Origin: an uncultured Eubacteriales bacterium
GTDB lineage: Bacteria; Bacillota; Clostridia; Monoglobales; Monoglobaceae
Direction of reading: 5' to 3'
Length of the DNA stretch: 16,999 nt
NCBI GenBank assembly: GCA_900545865.1
Contig: URAN01000064.1
Location: forward strand, 1 to 16,999
The notes below the pieces were generated by a model. That model ran no database searches. It was given only the letters and a program-made list of their open reading frames with translations, and was not told the origin of the DNA. The translations under genes and the position numbers were made by a program. Positions 1 through 9,532 of this stretch are shown one piece after another (within the stretch, counting starts at the first letter, position 1; each line of letters opens with the position of its first letter).

Positions 1-10
1 GAAGGGAGAA

Positions 11-49
11 ATAATAAAAATCAGCCCCTTTCTGACTGATTTTTATTAT
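11..49. terminator. perfect 14-bp inverted repeat just upstream of the first hydrolase gene
   Basis: The arms ATAATAAAAATCAG (11-24) and CTGATTTTTATTAT (36-49) are exact reverse complements around an 11-base loop. The A-rich left arm and T-rich right arm make it look like a bidirectional Rho-independent terminator of a gene lying before the window. The stem is weak (AT-rich), and it ends only 9 bases before the ATG at 59, so it may instead act on translation of that gene. There is no ribosome binding site between the hairpin and the ATG; the only GGAG is at 5-8, on the far side of the hairpin. The structure is certain as an inverted repeat; its function is not. Confidence 0.6.
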
Positions 50-58
50 ACGTGTGAA

Positions 59-3000
59 ATGAAAAAAGTATCGGTTATATTATTGACGGCTTTTATTCTC
101 AACATTGCGCTATGTTTTGATTTTTCAAGTGCGTACAAAGCCGAAATGATAAACGGGAATGATGGTTCGTACAGCGACGGCGTTCTGTATGAACAGGATT
201 TTGAAAAAGAAGATATACGTCCGTACGGGTTTTCGGCGATAAACGGAAGCGCCGCCGTTAAATCGGTGGACGCCGACCACGGAAAGTCGCTTTATATCCA
301 AAATACGCCGAGTACATCGGCACAGGCGACTTTGAATTTGGAACACACGTACACGGATGGGGTATACTATGTCGGATATGAGGTCAATCACGGTTCGCAA
401 AAGGCTTTTAGCTATGTTTCGTTTTTGGGATGTGAAAAACCTCTGTCCGAGAGCGATTACTTAAAGCCTTTTCAGTTCAGAAATACAGGCGTGTACAATC
501 TTTTTAAAAGCCTTTACAAAGAAAGCATAATGGGAGATTTGACGATTGACCCGTACTATGCCAATTATAAAGGTCAAAAAAACTATGTCGCCGATAAATG
601 GTACAGGGTCGATAATTACATCGACTTAAACAACAGACAGTTTATGATATACATAGACGGCGAGCTTTTTGTGCAAGGACCTCTGCCAAGTTATTACAAG
701 GCGTTTTGCGGTCTCAGGATAACCCAATACAAAAGCGGTGATTCGGGAAGCTTTTATGATAATATAAAAATTTATCGGCTGAACGGCGAGATTGCTTTTG
801 ATTTAAAGAATAAAGGTATATCCATACCCGATGAGTATGTGAATTATGCCGATATAAGCTTTAAATGCGATACGATAGGAAATATCTTTTTCGATGACGA
901 GGGTGTAAAGTTCGAAACCGAAATAAAAAACCCTTTGAATAAGACACAGAATCTGTCGGCAAAGTTTTATGCAAGGGATAAGTTTAACCGCGTGATATGG
1001 AGCAGGACGAGCGAAATCGCGCTTGCGCCGAATGAAACAAAAACCGAGATTCTCAATGTTGATACATCGAATAAATACGGGCATTTTGATTTGACGGCGG
1101 AACTGACAGCGGACGAATATGATAGTGTAGGAAAGACCGAAACGAGGTTTTCGTATTTGGTAAAGCCGAAAAAACACAATCCGCGCAGCGGTGTTGCTAA
1201 TCACTTTGACAGAAACGGCGGCAGGTCGGGCGAGATGATGCAGGTTTTGTCAAAGGCGGGCGTTGACCTTGTGCGTTTGGGTTCAACAGCAATGCAATGG
1301 GCGGATTTTGAAAAGGAAAAAGGTAAGTTCAAAAACACTGAAACAACCGAAAAGGCTCTTGACGAGTGTAAAGAAAACGGTATTACCGTTATGCAGCTTA
1401 TGTACGGCGGAAACACTCTGTATTGTAACTCGCATCCGCCTTATTCCGAAAGCGAGATTGCGGCTTTTGCAAATGCATGTCACGAATGGGTAAAGGCGTC
1501 AGACGGAAGAACCGTTTATTTTGAGGTGTGGAACGAGTATGACCTTCCGACATTCAATCCGCTAAGACGGCCGGTTGAGGATTATGTAAAGATGCTGAAG
1601 GCGGTATATCCTGCGGTTAAAGCGGCAAACCCGAACGCCGTTGTTGTCGGACTTTCTCCGTCGGGTCAGGCGTGGGAATGGGCGAGGTCAGCCGTTGACG
1701 CAGGCGCGCTTGACTATATGGACGCGGTATCTTTGCACCCTTATGCAAGCGTGATGAGTCCCGAAACATATGATATGGTCGAAAAGGTCAAGTCATTTAA
1801 AAAGTATTGCGAGAGCAAGGGTTATACCGATTTAAAATGGCTCACATCCGAAACGGGTTGGTCAAGCGGCGACTTAAAAAGTGATGAGCTTCAGGCGATA
1901 TACGAACAAAGGTGGATGACTCTTAACACATATTATGACCTTTTTGATGTTCTTTGTAAGTATACGGCTATGGATCACGATATTTCGAATGTCAGAGAAC
2001 AGAACTTCGGATATTTTAAGTTTTGGAAGTATAACGACTTAAATTATGAGGGCAAGGATAACCTTATCACGTTGAGTGCATTTAACTCGATAATGACGAA
2101 TGCAAAGCCGATTGATGATATTCAAACACCCGAGTTTAACGCATTCAGGTTTAAACTCGAGGACGGCAGACAGGCAATTGTGTCATATGCGTTGAATGAA
2201 AATGTTGACGTTGCGCTGAGCACGAATGTTGATGAGGCGGAGTATGTCGATATGTACGGGAACCGCGAAAGAATAGCGGCACAGGACGGAAAGATAAATT
2301 TGCATCTGACAAAAGCGCCGATATATCTTATTGCCGATAATTTCGGCAGTATGAAAAAGTCGGACAGCGCTTTTGCGCCGACAACCGATGTATTATACGG
2401 TTCTGTCGGAGGTAAGACGCTTTTGGGGATTTCCGTGCCGAAAGACGGTGTTTATTCCGCGGAATATACTCTGATTGACGGAATGAAGATTGAATGTGAG
2501 TATGAGAAAAACGGCATTCATTATGCCGAGATAAGAATGGCTGATGAAATAAATTCGGATGACGCAATCGAGGTTCGTCTTAAAAACGGTGGAAAGACAG
2601 TTTATATAAGCGAGTATAAATTAGAGGAAACGAACGGCGTAAGTGCCAAGATGGAGATAAAGCCGTATATGGATTCCGAAGCGGACAGGTGGGAGGCACA
2701 GGTTACCGTTGAAAACACCAACTATGACGGGTCCGTGAGCGGAACGTTTAAAATAACATATCCCGAAAGCCTTGCAAAAAAGGTCGGCGAATTAAAGATA
2801 CCCCCGATTTCGGGCGGCGAGTCACGAAAGATAAGTTTCTTTTTGCCCGAGATAAATTATCGGTATAAGATTGAGGGCATATGCGAATTTTCAAACGGAG
2901 CAAAGGTCACGGTTGGCGGTGATTATCGTCTGACAACGGCGGCGTATGCAACCCAAAAGCCAAAGATTGACGGTATAATTTCGCCGGGTGAATATGATGA

Positions 3001-3568
3001 GGATACAAAGCTCACCCAAGCACAATTCGAGGTTGTTGTTCCGTCTTACGGCGGCAGCGATGACTTAAACGTGAACACGCTCTATACGTCCTATGACGAG
3101 GATAATATTTATATAAGCGCCGAAATATATGATGATAAACAAGGGTATGAAATAGGCAGAGAACGTATCTGGGCAGGCGATTCGATTCAGTTTGCCATTG
3201 CTTTTGAAAAAGATATTGTGGCGGCGAGAACCGAGGTCGGATTCGGGCTTGATAAAAACCTTAAACCAAGCGTTGGACGAACACTCTTTATGGGGTCTGA
3301 GGACGCGGTATCGTTTGAGGGTTACGAGCTTGAAATAAAACGCGATGAGGATAAAAAACTCACTGTTTATGAGGCAAAATTCCCGTGGGATGTTCTCATA
3401 CCGAGCAATGTGAAAATTTCACAGGGCGAAACGATGTATATTTCGTTCCTTGTCAACGAGAATGACGAGGGAACCCGGCGCGGCTGGGTTAAATGCGGTG
3501 ACGGTATCGACACGGTAAAAGACCCGTCAAAGTATAATGAATTGCATTTGTTAAAGCCGAGATATTGA
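59..3568 (+). CDS. secreted multidomain glycoside hydrolase, clan GH-A (GH39/GH5-like), with CBM9-like C-terminus
   Basis: Predicted extracellular polysaccharide- or oligosaccharide-hydrolysing enzyme of 1169 residues. A signal peptide occupies residues 1-25 (charged MKK, hydrophobic core, likely cleavage after SSA). Domains in order: a LamG/concanavalin-like beta-sandwich at about 45-245, ending in SFYDNIKIYRL; an Ig-like beta-sandwich at about 270-372; a TIM barrel from about 377 to 700; beta-sandwich regions to about 960; and a CBM9/DOMON-like carbohydrate-binding domain at about 965-1169 (KIDGIISPGEY, DNIYISAEIYDD, WAGDSIQFAIAF). The probable acid/base is E493 in WNEYD and the nucleophile E598 in TSETGW, 105 residues apart and typical of clan GH-A retaining enzymes. 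It is first in a four-gene same-strand cluster, 44 bases before the next gene. There is no SLH domain, dockerin or sortase signal, so its attachment to the cell is unclear. Substrate and exact GH family are not decidable from sequence; GH39-like is my best guess. Confidence 0.85.
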   Translation: MKKVSVILLTAFILNIALCFDFSSAYKAEMINGNDGSYSDGVLYEQDFEKEDIRPYGFSAINGSAAVKSVDADHGKSLYIQNTPSTSAQATLNLEHTYTDGVYYVGYEVNHGSQKAFSYVSFLGCEKPLSESDYLKPFQFRNTGVYNLFKSLYKESIMGDLTIDPYYANYKGQKNYVADKWYRVDNYIDLNNRQFMIYIDGELFVQGPLPSYYKAFCGLRITQYKSGDSGSFYDNIKIYRLNGEIAFDLKNKGISIPDEYVNYADISFKCDTIGNIFFDDEGVKFETEIKNPLNKTQNLSAKFYARDKFNRVIWSRTSEIALAPNETKTEILNVDTSNKYGHFDLTAELTADEYDSVGKTETRFSYLVKPKKHNPRSGVANHFDRNGGRSGEMMQVLSKAGVDLVRLGSTAMQWADFEKEKGKFKNTETTEKALDECKENGITVMQLMYGGNTLYCNSHPPYSESEIAAFANACHEWVKASDGRTVYFEVWNEYDLPTFNPLRRPVEDYVKMLKAVYPAVKAANPNAVVVGLSPSGQAWEWARSAVDAGALDYMDAVSLHPYASVMSPETYDMVEKVKSFKKYCESKGYTDLKWLTSETGWSSGDLKSDELQAIYEQRWMTLNTYYDLFDVLCKYTAMDHDISNVREQNFGYFKFWKYNDLNYEGKDNLITLSAFNSIMTNAKPIDDIQTPEFNAFRFKLEDGRQAIVSYALNENVDVALSTNVDEAEYVDMYGNRERIAAQDGKINLHLTKAPIYLIADNFGSMKKSDSAFAPTTDVLYGSVGGKTLLGISVPKDGVYSAEYTLIDGMKIECEYEKNGIHYAEIRMADEINSDDAIEVRLKNGGKTVYISEYKLEETNGVSAKMEIKPYMDSEADRWEAQVTVENTNYDGSVSGTFKITYPESLAKKVGELKIPPISGGESRKISFFLPEINYRYKIEGICEFSNGAKVTVGGDYRLTTAAYATQKPKIDGIISPGEYDEDTKLTQAQFEVVVPSYGGSDDLNVNTLYTSYDEDNIYISAEIYDDKQGYEIGRERIWAGDSIQFAIAFEKDIVAARTEVGFGLDKNLKPSVGRTLFMGSEDAVSFEGYELEIKRDEDKKLTVYEAKFPWDVLIPSNVKISQGETMYISFLVNENDEGTRRGWVKCGDGIDTVKDPSKYNELHLLKPRY

Positions 3569-3612
3569 TTTTAAGCGAAAATATAACCGACTTTTGAAAG
3601 GAAGATGTCTAT

Positions 3613-6600
3613 ATGAAAATACGCAAACGACTTGCATATATATTATGTTTGGCACTGTGTGCGGCATACGCCGCACCGGGTGCTCTCGGCGTATATGCCG
3701 AGGATGAACAAATATCGGAAGATGTTATTTTGTATTCAAACGATTTTGAAAACGGATTGAATGAATCGTATAACAGATTGGGTAAGGACGGAGTATCCAA
3801 AGTTGATACATATGACCTTGGCGGCGAATACGGAAAGGTTATGAGGTTTTACGGCTCTGCATCCAACACAGTCACCGATTATCGACAGGTGCGATTTGAT
3901 TTTAATAAGTCAATGAATTCGGGGGACGTGTTTGTCATAAGCTATGACCTTATATGCGGTCAGACGGGGAACTATCCGTTTACGTTATATACGTCAAAAT
4001 CCGATTCAAAAAATATTGTTTCGACTGACCAATACGTAACCGTTGTCAACAGCAACGTTGCGGCGGCATACGGAACATACGGGTATTATAAAACGGCGGA
4101 TAAAAATACACCGCCGGCATGGACACCGGTTAAGCTTGTCGATGTTTCGGCGAATGTACCGATGCATATTGATGTAATGACGGAAATGACGGACGGCGGA
4201 AGAAATTATACATTTTTGGTTGACGGAGAAATAAAAGGAAGGTGGAGCAACACATATAATTGTGCTGTTCCTGCCGTGTTTATGTCAAACACGGTGTATG
4301 CCGATAAAGAGTCGGTATACTATGTTGACAATCTTGTTATAAAACAGCTTGCAAAACCAAAGGCAGAGGCGGCTGTCAGCGGCACAATGGGCGGAGATAC
4401 GGTTGAGATTACTCTGTCGGACAGCTTTGGTGAGAATGTTTTGGCGAACGTAAAAAAGAATAATGTTGCGATAAAGAACAGATTCGGCGAATCGGTTGAG
4501 ATAAAGAGTGTAACTGCGTCGGGCAACAGACTCATCATAAAGCCTCAAAACCCGTTTGAATATGACGAGAATTACACGGTTGACTTGTCGGCTGTGACCG
4601 ATATATACGGACGGACGGCACCGAATACCGAATTTTCTTCTCAATCCGAGGTTGACGATGAAGGCAATATTGTTTTGCGCATAAAAGATGCCAAAGCGAT
4701 ATTATATGACGGAACAGAGGTGAATTTAAACGGTGAAATTTCGCCCGAGGTATGCGGATTTGAGTTTGAACTGAATGCGAGAATAAGCGAGTGGAGCGGC
4801 GGTATAACATTAAACGGCGAACCGCTTGATTTGAGCTATGACGACAGCCGAAAAACACTTGTGTCAAAATCGGACGGAGTGTTAATCGGTGATGGCAAAT
4901 ACATCATTAAAACAAATGATAAAATAAAAAATGCGGACGGAGTGAGCATCAGGCAGTATGAAAATTCTTTTGTTACGAGCCGCGGCGGTATAAGGGTCGC
5001 CGATTTGAATTGGTATAACCGAGACGGGGCTAAAATCGAACCGAATACATTGGGTGCAAACGAGAACGCAAAACTTGTAATGACGGCATTGAACACATCG
5101 GGGCAAGACGGCAAAACAGTTTTTGGATATAACTCTGTCGGCGGAGAGAGACTGAACGGATTCGGATTTGATGAGATTAATATTTCATCGGGCGAGATTT
5201 TGAATAAAGAGGTCGAGTATACACCGACGGATTCGGACGAAAGAGTTATCGGTTTTGCGGCGGATGACACCGAAAAACTGAACCTGATTACATCGGCAAT
5301 ATTGGTTGACAAAGACATAACGAAAGCGGACTCGGATGAGCGATGTTCGGTTGAAATCGGCGGATATAAGAATGTGAGTTCGGTTATTGTCAGGGTGTTG
5401 AATAAAGACGGCAATGCGGTTTTTCAGGATATATTTATGCCGAACGAAAACGGAAATGTAAATATCGGATTTTCAACGGGTAAGGTCAGCGGATTGTATA
5501 ATATTTATGTTTCGGGCGCGGACGGTAAGGGTTCGGTGTGTATTCCGTATACATACACCAATCCGAGCCGAAACGCTGAGGCGATTCAATGGCTGAACGG
5601 GCTGTTGACTGTGCCGACCGCAGCGGAATTCGAATCAAGAGCGAATGATTTGGGATTTCACAACGACCTTTACGGCGAATGCAGTGAAAAGTTTATCAAT
5701 TATGTGTATTCGATGAGCAAAATGGGCGAATTTAAAAATGCGGATTCAAAAACCGCAGCGGAAAAGCTGAACAAAGCGGCGATAATCGCGGCGGTCGAGA
5801 GCGGCACAGCGGTTGATATATTTGATTATTCGGATGAACTCTTGCTCGGCGAATCCGCGGCAGGCGAGTTTTTAAACCGAAATTTTGTGAATGCAACGTT
5901 TAAAGCGGAAGTAAACAAAAGAATGAATAAGTCGGGGTTTGATGACAAAACTTCGGCGAACAAATACTTTGATGAGAGGTTTGCGGACGCATTCGTTTTG
6001 GCAACGGTCAAATATTCCGACGGAACGGGAAACATATTTGATGTAATCAAAAAGCTTGCCGACAAGGCGGTTATTGACCCCGATAAACTTTCTCAAAAGG
6101 TTTTGAACGCAATAGACGGAAGGAATTTTGATACTTTAACCGAACTGAAAGCGGCGATTGATTCGGCGTATACGGGCGGTTCAAACAGCGGCGGCTCGAG
6201 CGGTTCAAGCGGCAGCGGCGGAGGCGGAGGCAGCGGAAGCGGATTAAAAGGAAGTGTTACGATTGATACATCGGTTATCGATGATATAACACCGCCGCCG
6301 ACACCCAATGAGCGGATTGAATATACGGATATTGATAATGTACCGTGGGCGGTCGACGCAATAATGTCGCTTACCGAAAAAGGAGTTGTGAGCGGCACGG
6401 GTGACGGAAAATTTAATCCTAATGCCAATGTTTTGAGAGAGGAATTCACAAAAATGGCGGTTTTGGCGTTTGCGGATAAAACGAATGCGGCGGCGAGCGG
6501 ATTTTCGGATGTTGATAAAAATATGTGGTATGCCGAGTACATAGACATTGCGGCAGAAACGGGAATAATCAACGGTATCGGTAACAATATGTTTGGTATC

Positions 6601-6858
6601 GGCGAGGATATAAAACGTATGGATATGGCGGTGGTTATCTATAATGCCGCACTCATCGGCGGAGTGGAATTCAACACCGACAGCGAAAAGTTTGTTGATG
6701 ATTCGGATATAGCAGATTATGCAAAAACGTCTGTGTACGCGCTGAAATCAATAGGTGTTATAAACGGAAAAGACGGCGGAAAATTTGAGCCGAACGCGAG
6801 TGCAACAAGAGCAGAGGCGGCAAAAATTATTGAAGCTTTATTAAAAATCAAAGGATAA
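3613..6858 (+). CDS. S-layer-anchored surface protein with LamG-like and Ig-like domains and three C-terminal SLH domains
   Basis: Non-catalytic cell-surface protein of 1081 residues. A signal peptide ends near residue 29 (VYA|ED). A LamG-like domain covers about 35-245 (FLVDGEIKGRW, YYVDNLVIKQL). Two SbsA-type Ig-like domains follow at about 249-345 and 360-455, then further beta-rich sequence and a helical region at about 655-855. A Gly/Ser-only linker (about 857-877, bases 6178-6243) leads to three SLH domains at about 904-960, 964-1020 and 1027-1081 (for example FSDVDKNMWYAEYI, and GKFEPNASATRAEAAKI at the end). SLH triplets bind pyruvylated secondary cell-wall polymer, so the N-terminal domains should project outward; glycan binding by the LamG-like domain is inference. 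No catalytic motif is visible. The start is fixed by AAAGGAAG (3597-3604), 8 bases before ATG. It lies between the first hydrolase and a second SLH protein, and is probably cotranscribed with both. Confidence 0.9.
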   Translation: MKIRKRLAYILCLALCAAYAAPGALGVYAEDEQISEDVILYSNDFENGLNESYNRLGKDGVSKVDTYDLGGEYGKVMRFYGSASNTVTDYRQVRFDFNKSMNSGDVFVISYDLICGQTGNYPFTLYTSKSDSKNIVSTDQYVTVVNSNVAAAYGTYGYYKTADKNTPPAWTPVKLVDVSANVPMHIDVMTEMTDGGRNYTFLVDGEIKGRWSNTYNCAVPAVFMSNTVYADKESVYYVDNLVIKQLAKPKAEAAVSGTMGGDTVEITLSDSFGENVLANVKKNNVAIKNRFGESVEIKSVTASGNRLIIKPQNPFEYDENYTVDLSAVTDIYGRTAPNTEFSSQSEVDDEGNIVLRIKDAKAILYDGTEVNLNGEISPEVCGFEFELNARISEWSGGITLNGEPLDLSYDDSRKTLVSKSDGVLIGDGKYIIKTNDKIKNADGVSIRQYENSFVTSRGGIRVADLNWYNRDGAKIEPNTLGANENAKLVMTALNTSGQDGKTVFGYNSVGGERLNGFGFDEINISSGEILNKEVEYTPTDSDERVIGFAADDTEKLNLITSAILVDKDITKADSDERCSVEIGGYKNVSSVIVRVLNKDGNAVFQDIFMPNENGNVNIGFSTGKVSGLYNIYVSGADGKGSVCIPYTYTNPSRNAEAIQWLNGLLTVPTAAEFESRANDLGFHNDLYGECSEKFINYVYSMSKMGEFKNADSKTAAEKLNKAAIIAAVESGTAVDIFDYSDELLLGESAAGEFLNRNFVNATFKAEVNKRMNKSGFDDKTSANKYFDERFADAFVLATVKYSDGTGNIFDVIKKLADKAVIDPDKLSQKVLNAIDGRNFDTLTELKAAIDSAYTGGSNSGGSSGSSGSGGGGGSGSGLKGSVTIDTSVIDDITPPPTPNERIEYTDIDNVPWAVDAIMSLTEKGVVSGTGDGKFNPNANVLREEFTKMAVLAFADKTNAAASGFSDVDKNMWYAEYIDIAAETGIINGIGNNMFGIGEDIKRMDMAVVIYNAALIGGVEFNTDSEKFVDDSDIADYAKTSVYALKSIGVINGKDGGKFEPNASATRAEAAKIIEALLKIKG

Positions 6859-6873
6859 CGGAGGTTTGCATAT

Positions 6874-9492
6874 ATGAAAAAATTTTTAAGTATGATATTA
6901 ATATTTGTGATTTTGGGTGCATATATATGTGCGCCGACATACGCAACCGCCGATTTCGGGCCTGCGAGTATGGAATCTCAAATACGCCTTTTAAAGAAAA
7001 CGGAAGTATTATCAACAGAACCCGAAGAACCCGATTCCGAAATATCGAGGGGCGTCTTTGCGATATACACGGCAAGGCTGTTGGACGAGAGCGAGATTGG
7101 GATGACGGACAGAAAGATTTTTTCCGATGTTCCGACCGAAAGCCGAGAGGCGTATGCATTGGCTAAACTTGTCGAAAAAGGTATAATTTCGGGAAACCCC
7201 GACGGAACTTTCAGACCGAACGAGACGATTACGGCGGCAGAGGCATCAAAAATGCTTTTGAATATCCTCGATTATAAGTATTATGCCGAGGTAAAGGGCG
7301 GTTATCCGACAGGATATATGTTTCTGTCGAAAAAGCTCGGGCTTATAAGCACAGGCTCGGCGGATGAAAAAATGACGTATCGCTCGGCGATTTCGGCGAT
7401 TTATAATGCGCTGCATACGGCAATGCACGATATAAAAAACATTGACGGTTCGGATATAGAATATGAACCGAACGACGATGTAACATTGTTGTCGGTTTAT
7501 CATGCCACGGAATTTGAATACGGAACGGTTCGGTCGGTCGGCGGAATGTCGATTGACGAAAATATCGATACTGAACAAAACGAAGTTGTAATAGGCGAAA
7601 ACAGGTATACATATGACGGTGACGCGCTGGATTTGTTGGGGAAAAGCGTAACGGTTTACTATGATAAATCGGGCGATTTGGGAATAAAATCAGCGTCCTT
7701 AATCATCGAAAATGACGGAGAAAATATCGTTACTATAACGGATGCTGAGGATTTTGACGGGCTTGACACTTACGGAAAGAGTCTGAAATACAAAACGGAC
7801 AGCGGAAAAGAAAAACGCATAAATCTTTCACAGGATGTTATGTACGTAATAAACGGCACGCCGATTTCGCGGGATATTGAATCGACGGCGAACGGTGTCA
7901 AAACGGGATATTTCGAGGCGATAGACAATAACCGTGACGGCGCGGCGGATGTTATTCTTATGAACAGCGGCAGAAATGTTTTTGTGAACGCGATTGATGA
8001 TAAAAACAATAAGATTTACGGAAAGTATAATTCCGAAAATCCGATTGATTATGATGACACGGATAAAAGCGTAATTGTGAAAAAGGGGAATGAGCGCGCA
8101 AGCGTTTCGGATATAACAAGCGGAATGTTGGTTACCGCATTTGAGTCCGAAAGGTGTGTAAAGCTTGTTGTTTCGACCGTTGTAATAAGCGGCACGGCAA
8201 ATAATATCACCGATGATGAGGTTGAAATCGACTCAAAGACGTACAAGATACAAAAAGATTTTCTTGAAAAATCGGGGTATAAAATAAAAGCAGGCTCGTC
8301 AGTGAAATGCTTCATCGATGCGTTCGGCAAGATAGGATATATCGAAAACGTTGCTGCGGCTGACGGATGGAGCTATGGCTATGTGATTGACGCGGTAAAA
8401 TGCGATGATGTTTTTTCGGACAGTATAAAGATAAAGCTTTTTGAGCCGAGTATGGGTGTATGCACTTTTGAAACATCCGACAGAGTAAAGACGGACGGAA
8501 AGGTTTTAAAGGATAACGCGAATTTGTTGGATGCCGTGTCATACAACGGCGAACTCAGCGGAACGGTTATTCGGTTTAAGACAAAAGAGGATAACGGTGT
8601 CGTGAAAATATCCGAGATAGACACGGCAAACCTTAAAACCGAGAACGGTGAGGATTCAAAAAACAGCCTTCAGGTTGCACAGCCGTATACGAACACGAGA
8701 TACAGACGTAACAGATTCGGCGAGAAGATAGCGGTAAACGCCGATTCGCTTATTCTTGCCGTTCCGTCAAACCCAAAGACGGCAGAGGAGTATAAATTTT
8801 CGGTTGCCGATACGGAAAGCATAAGCATCGATACCGATTATGATTTTATGAGTTATAAACTTGACAAAACATCGGGGTATGATGATGTGGTTGTATGCAA
8901 GGGCGTGTTTGCCGATTACGGCGAAAAGCCCGAACTTGCCCTGATAGACGAAATAACAACGGTATTTTATGACGGCGAAGCGAGAGAAAACCTTGTGTGT
9001 TTAAACAACGGATTTGAAAAAGAATATGTGGTATCAGATAATATTTCGCTTTTGGGTTCGGGATATAAATCGGGCGACCTTGTTCGTCTCGGATTTAACG
9101 AAAAAGGCGAGATAGCAAAGGTTTATAAACATTATTCGTACAACAGCTCAAAACAGGCGAGTGATATAGCCGCGTATACAAACGGCGGAACATTGTTCAA
9201 CGCCAATCACAGGATTGTTGCCGGATATGCGATAAGCACAAATGACGGTGTGTTAAAGCTCGGATCATCACCGACCGATGAGAACAGCGTCTTTGAGATT
9301 TTCCCGCTTAAAACTTCGGCATCGATTCAGGCGGCAATCTCGGTTTTTGATGACACAAACGAGCATAAGGGGGCGCAGGTGTACAGAGGCGGCGAATCGG
9401 ATATTGGCACATATGATAAAATAAAGGTTGGTGATTTGGTTGTTGTCAGAACACAGCAAGCGGCAGCCTATGAGGTAATAGTGTATAAATAA
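6874..9492 (+). CDS. secreted protein with N-terminal SLH domains and unrecognised beta-rich repeat region
   Basis: This 872-residue protein has a signal peptide (residues 1-25, ATA near the cleavage site). SLH-type sequence follows at about 33-72 (weak), 82-133 (clear: IFSDVPTESREAYALAKL, GIISGNPDGTFRPNETIT) and 135-182 (divergent). It should therefore be anchored to the wall by its N-terminus, the opposite topology to the gene before it. Residues about 185-872 match no family I can name. They contain loosely repeated blocks that open with a YG-V or SG-A-type strand, continue with a short V-I-G/D-x-x-Y segment, and close with a phrase about a residue 'D-x-x-G-x-I' turn, as at about 220-275, 430-495 and 503-600. 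No catalytic motif is visible. GGAGG (6860-6864) lies 9 bases before ATG, and only 15 bases separate it from the previous stop, so the two SLH proteins are almost certainly coexpressed. A structural or glycan-binding role is inference. Confidence 0.85.
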   Translation: MKKFLSMILIFVILGAYICAPTYATADFGPASMESQIRLLKKTEVLSTEPEEPDSEISRGVFAIYTARLLDESEIGMTDRKIFSDVPTESREAYALAKLVEKGIISGNPDGTFRPNETITAAEASKMLLNILDYKYYAEVKGGYPTGYMFLSKKLGLISTGSADEKMTYRSAISAIYNALHTAMHDIKNIDGSDIEYEPNDDVTLLSVYHATEFEYGTVRSVGGMSIDENIDTEQNEVVIGENRYTYDGDALDLLGKSVTVYYDKSGDLGIKSASLIIENDGENIVTITDAEDFDGLDTYGKSLKYKTDSGKEKRINLSQDVMYVINGTPISRDIESTANGVKTGYFEAIDNNRDGAADVILMNSGRNVFVNAIDDKNNKIYGKYNSENPIDYDDTDKSVIVKKGNERASVSDITSGMLVTAFESERCVKLVVSTVVISGTANNITDDEVEIDSKTYKIQKDFLEKSGYKIKAGSSVKCFIDAFGKIGYIENVAAADGWSYGYVIDAVKCDDVFSDSIKIKLFEPSMGVCTFETSDRVKTDGKVLKDNANLLDAVSYNGELSGTVIRFKTKEDNGVVKISEIDTANLKTENGEDSKNSLQVAQPYTNTRYRRNRFGEKIAVNADSLILAVPSNPKTAEEYKFSVADTESISIDTDYDFMSYKLDKTSGYDDVVVCKGVFADYGEKPELALIDEITTVFYDGEARENLVCLNNGFEKEYVVSDNISLLGSGYKSGDLVRLGFNEKGEIAKVYKHYSYNSSKQASDIAAYTNGGTLFNANHRIVAGYAISTNDGVLKLGSSPTDENSVFEIFPLKTSASIQAAISVFDDTNEHKGAQVYRGGESDIGTYDKIKVGDLVVVRTQQAAAYEVIVYK

Positions 9493-9532
9493 GCTTTTGG
9501 ATGATTGACTCGGCGATGGGGTGATATATGAT

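Noticed and set aside
41..58. TATTAT (44-49) as a -10 box giving a leaderless mRNA for the first hydrolase
   Set aside because: There is no acceptable -35 sequence 16-18 bases upstream, and the bases are explained by the inverted-repeat arm.
59..120. Lipoprotein signal (C19) in the first hydrolase
   Set aside because: The residues before C19 are I-A-L, with Leu at -1, which does not fit a lipobox; cleavage after SSA (residue 25) is more convincing.
4836..5414. 192-codon open frame on the - strand inside the first SLH gene
   Set aside because: No Shine-Dalgarno, serine- and phenylalanine-rich shadow translation, and fully covered by a well-supported gene on the + strand. The same applies to the 164-codon frame at 6093-6587, whose proline run is the mirror of the Gly/Ser linker.
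6178..6243. GGC/AGC-rich tract as a possible tandem repeat or CRISPR-like array
   Set aside because: It is the in-frame Gly/Ser linker between the helical region and the SLH domains; the repetition reflects codons, not spaced repeats.
9521..9532. GTG start at 9521 for the second hydrolase
   Set aside because: The GTG is part of the GGGGTGA Shine-Dalgarno for ATG 9533, and the shorter form starts as a normal signal peptide.
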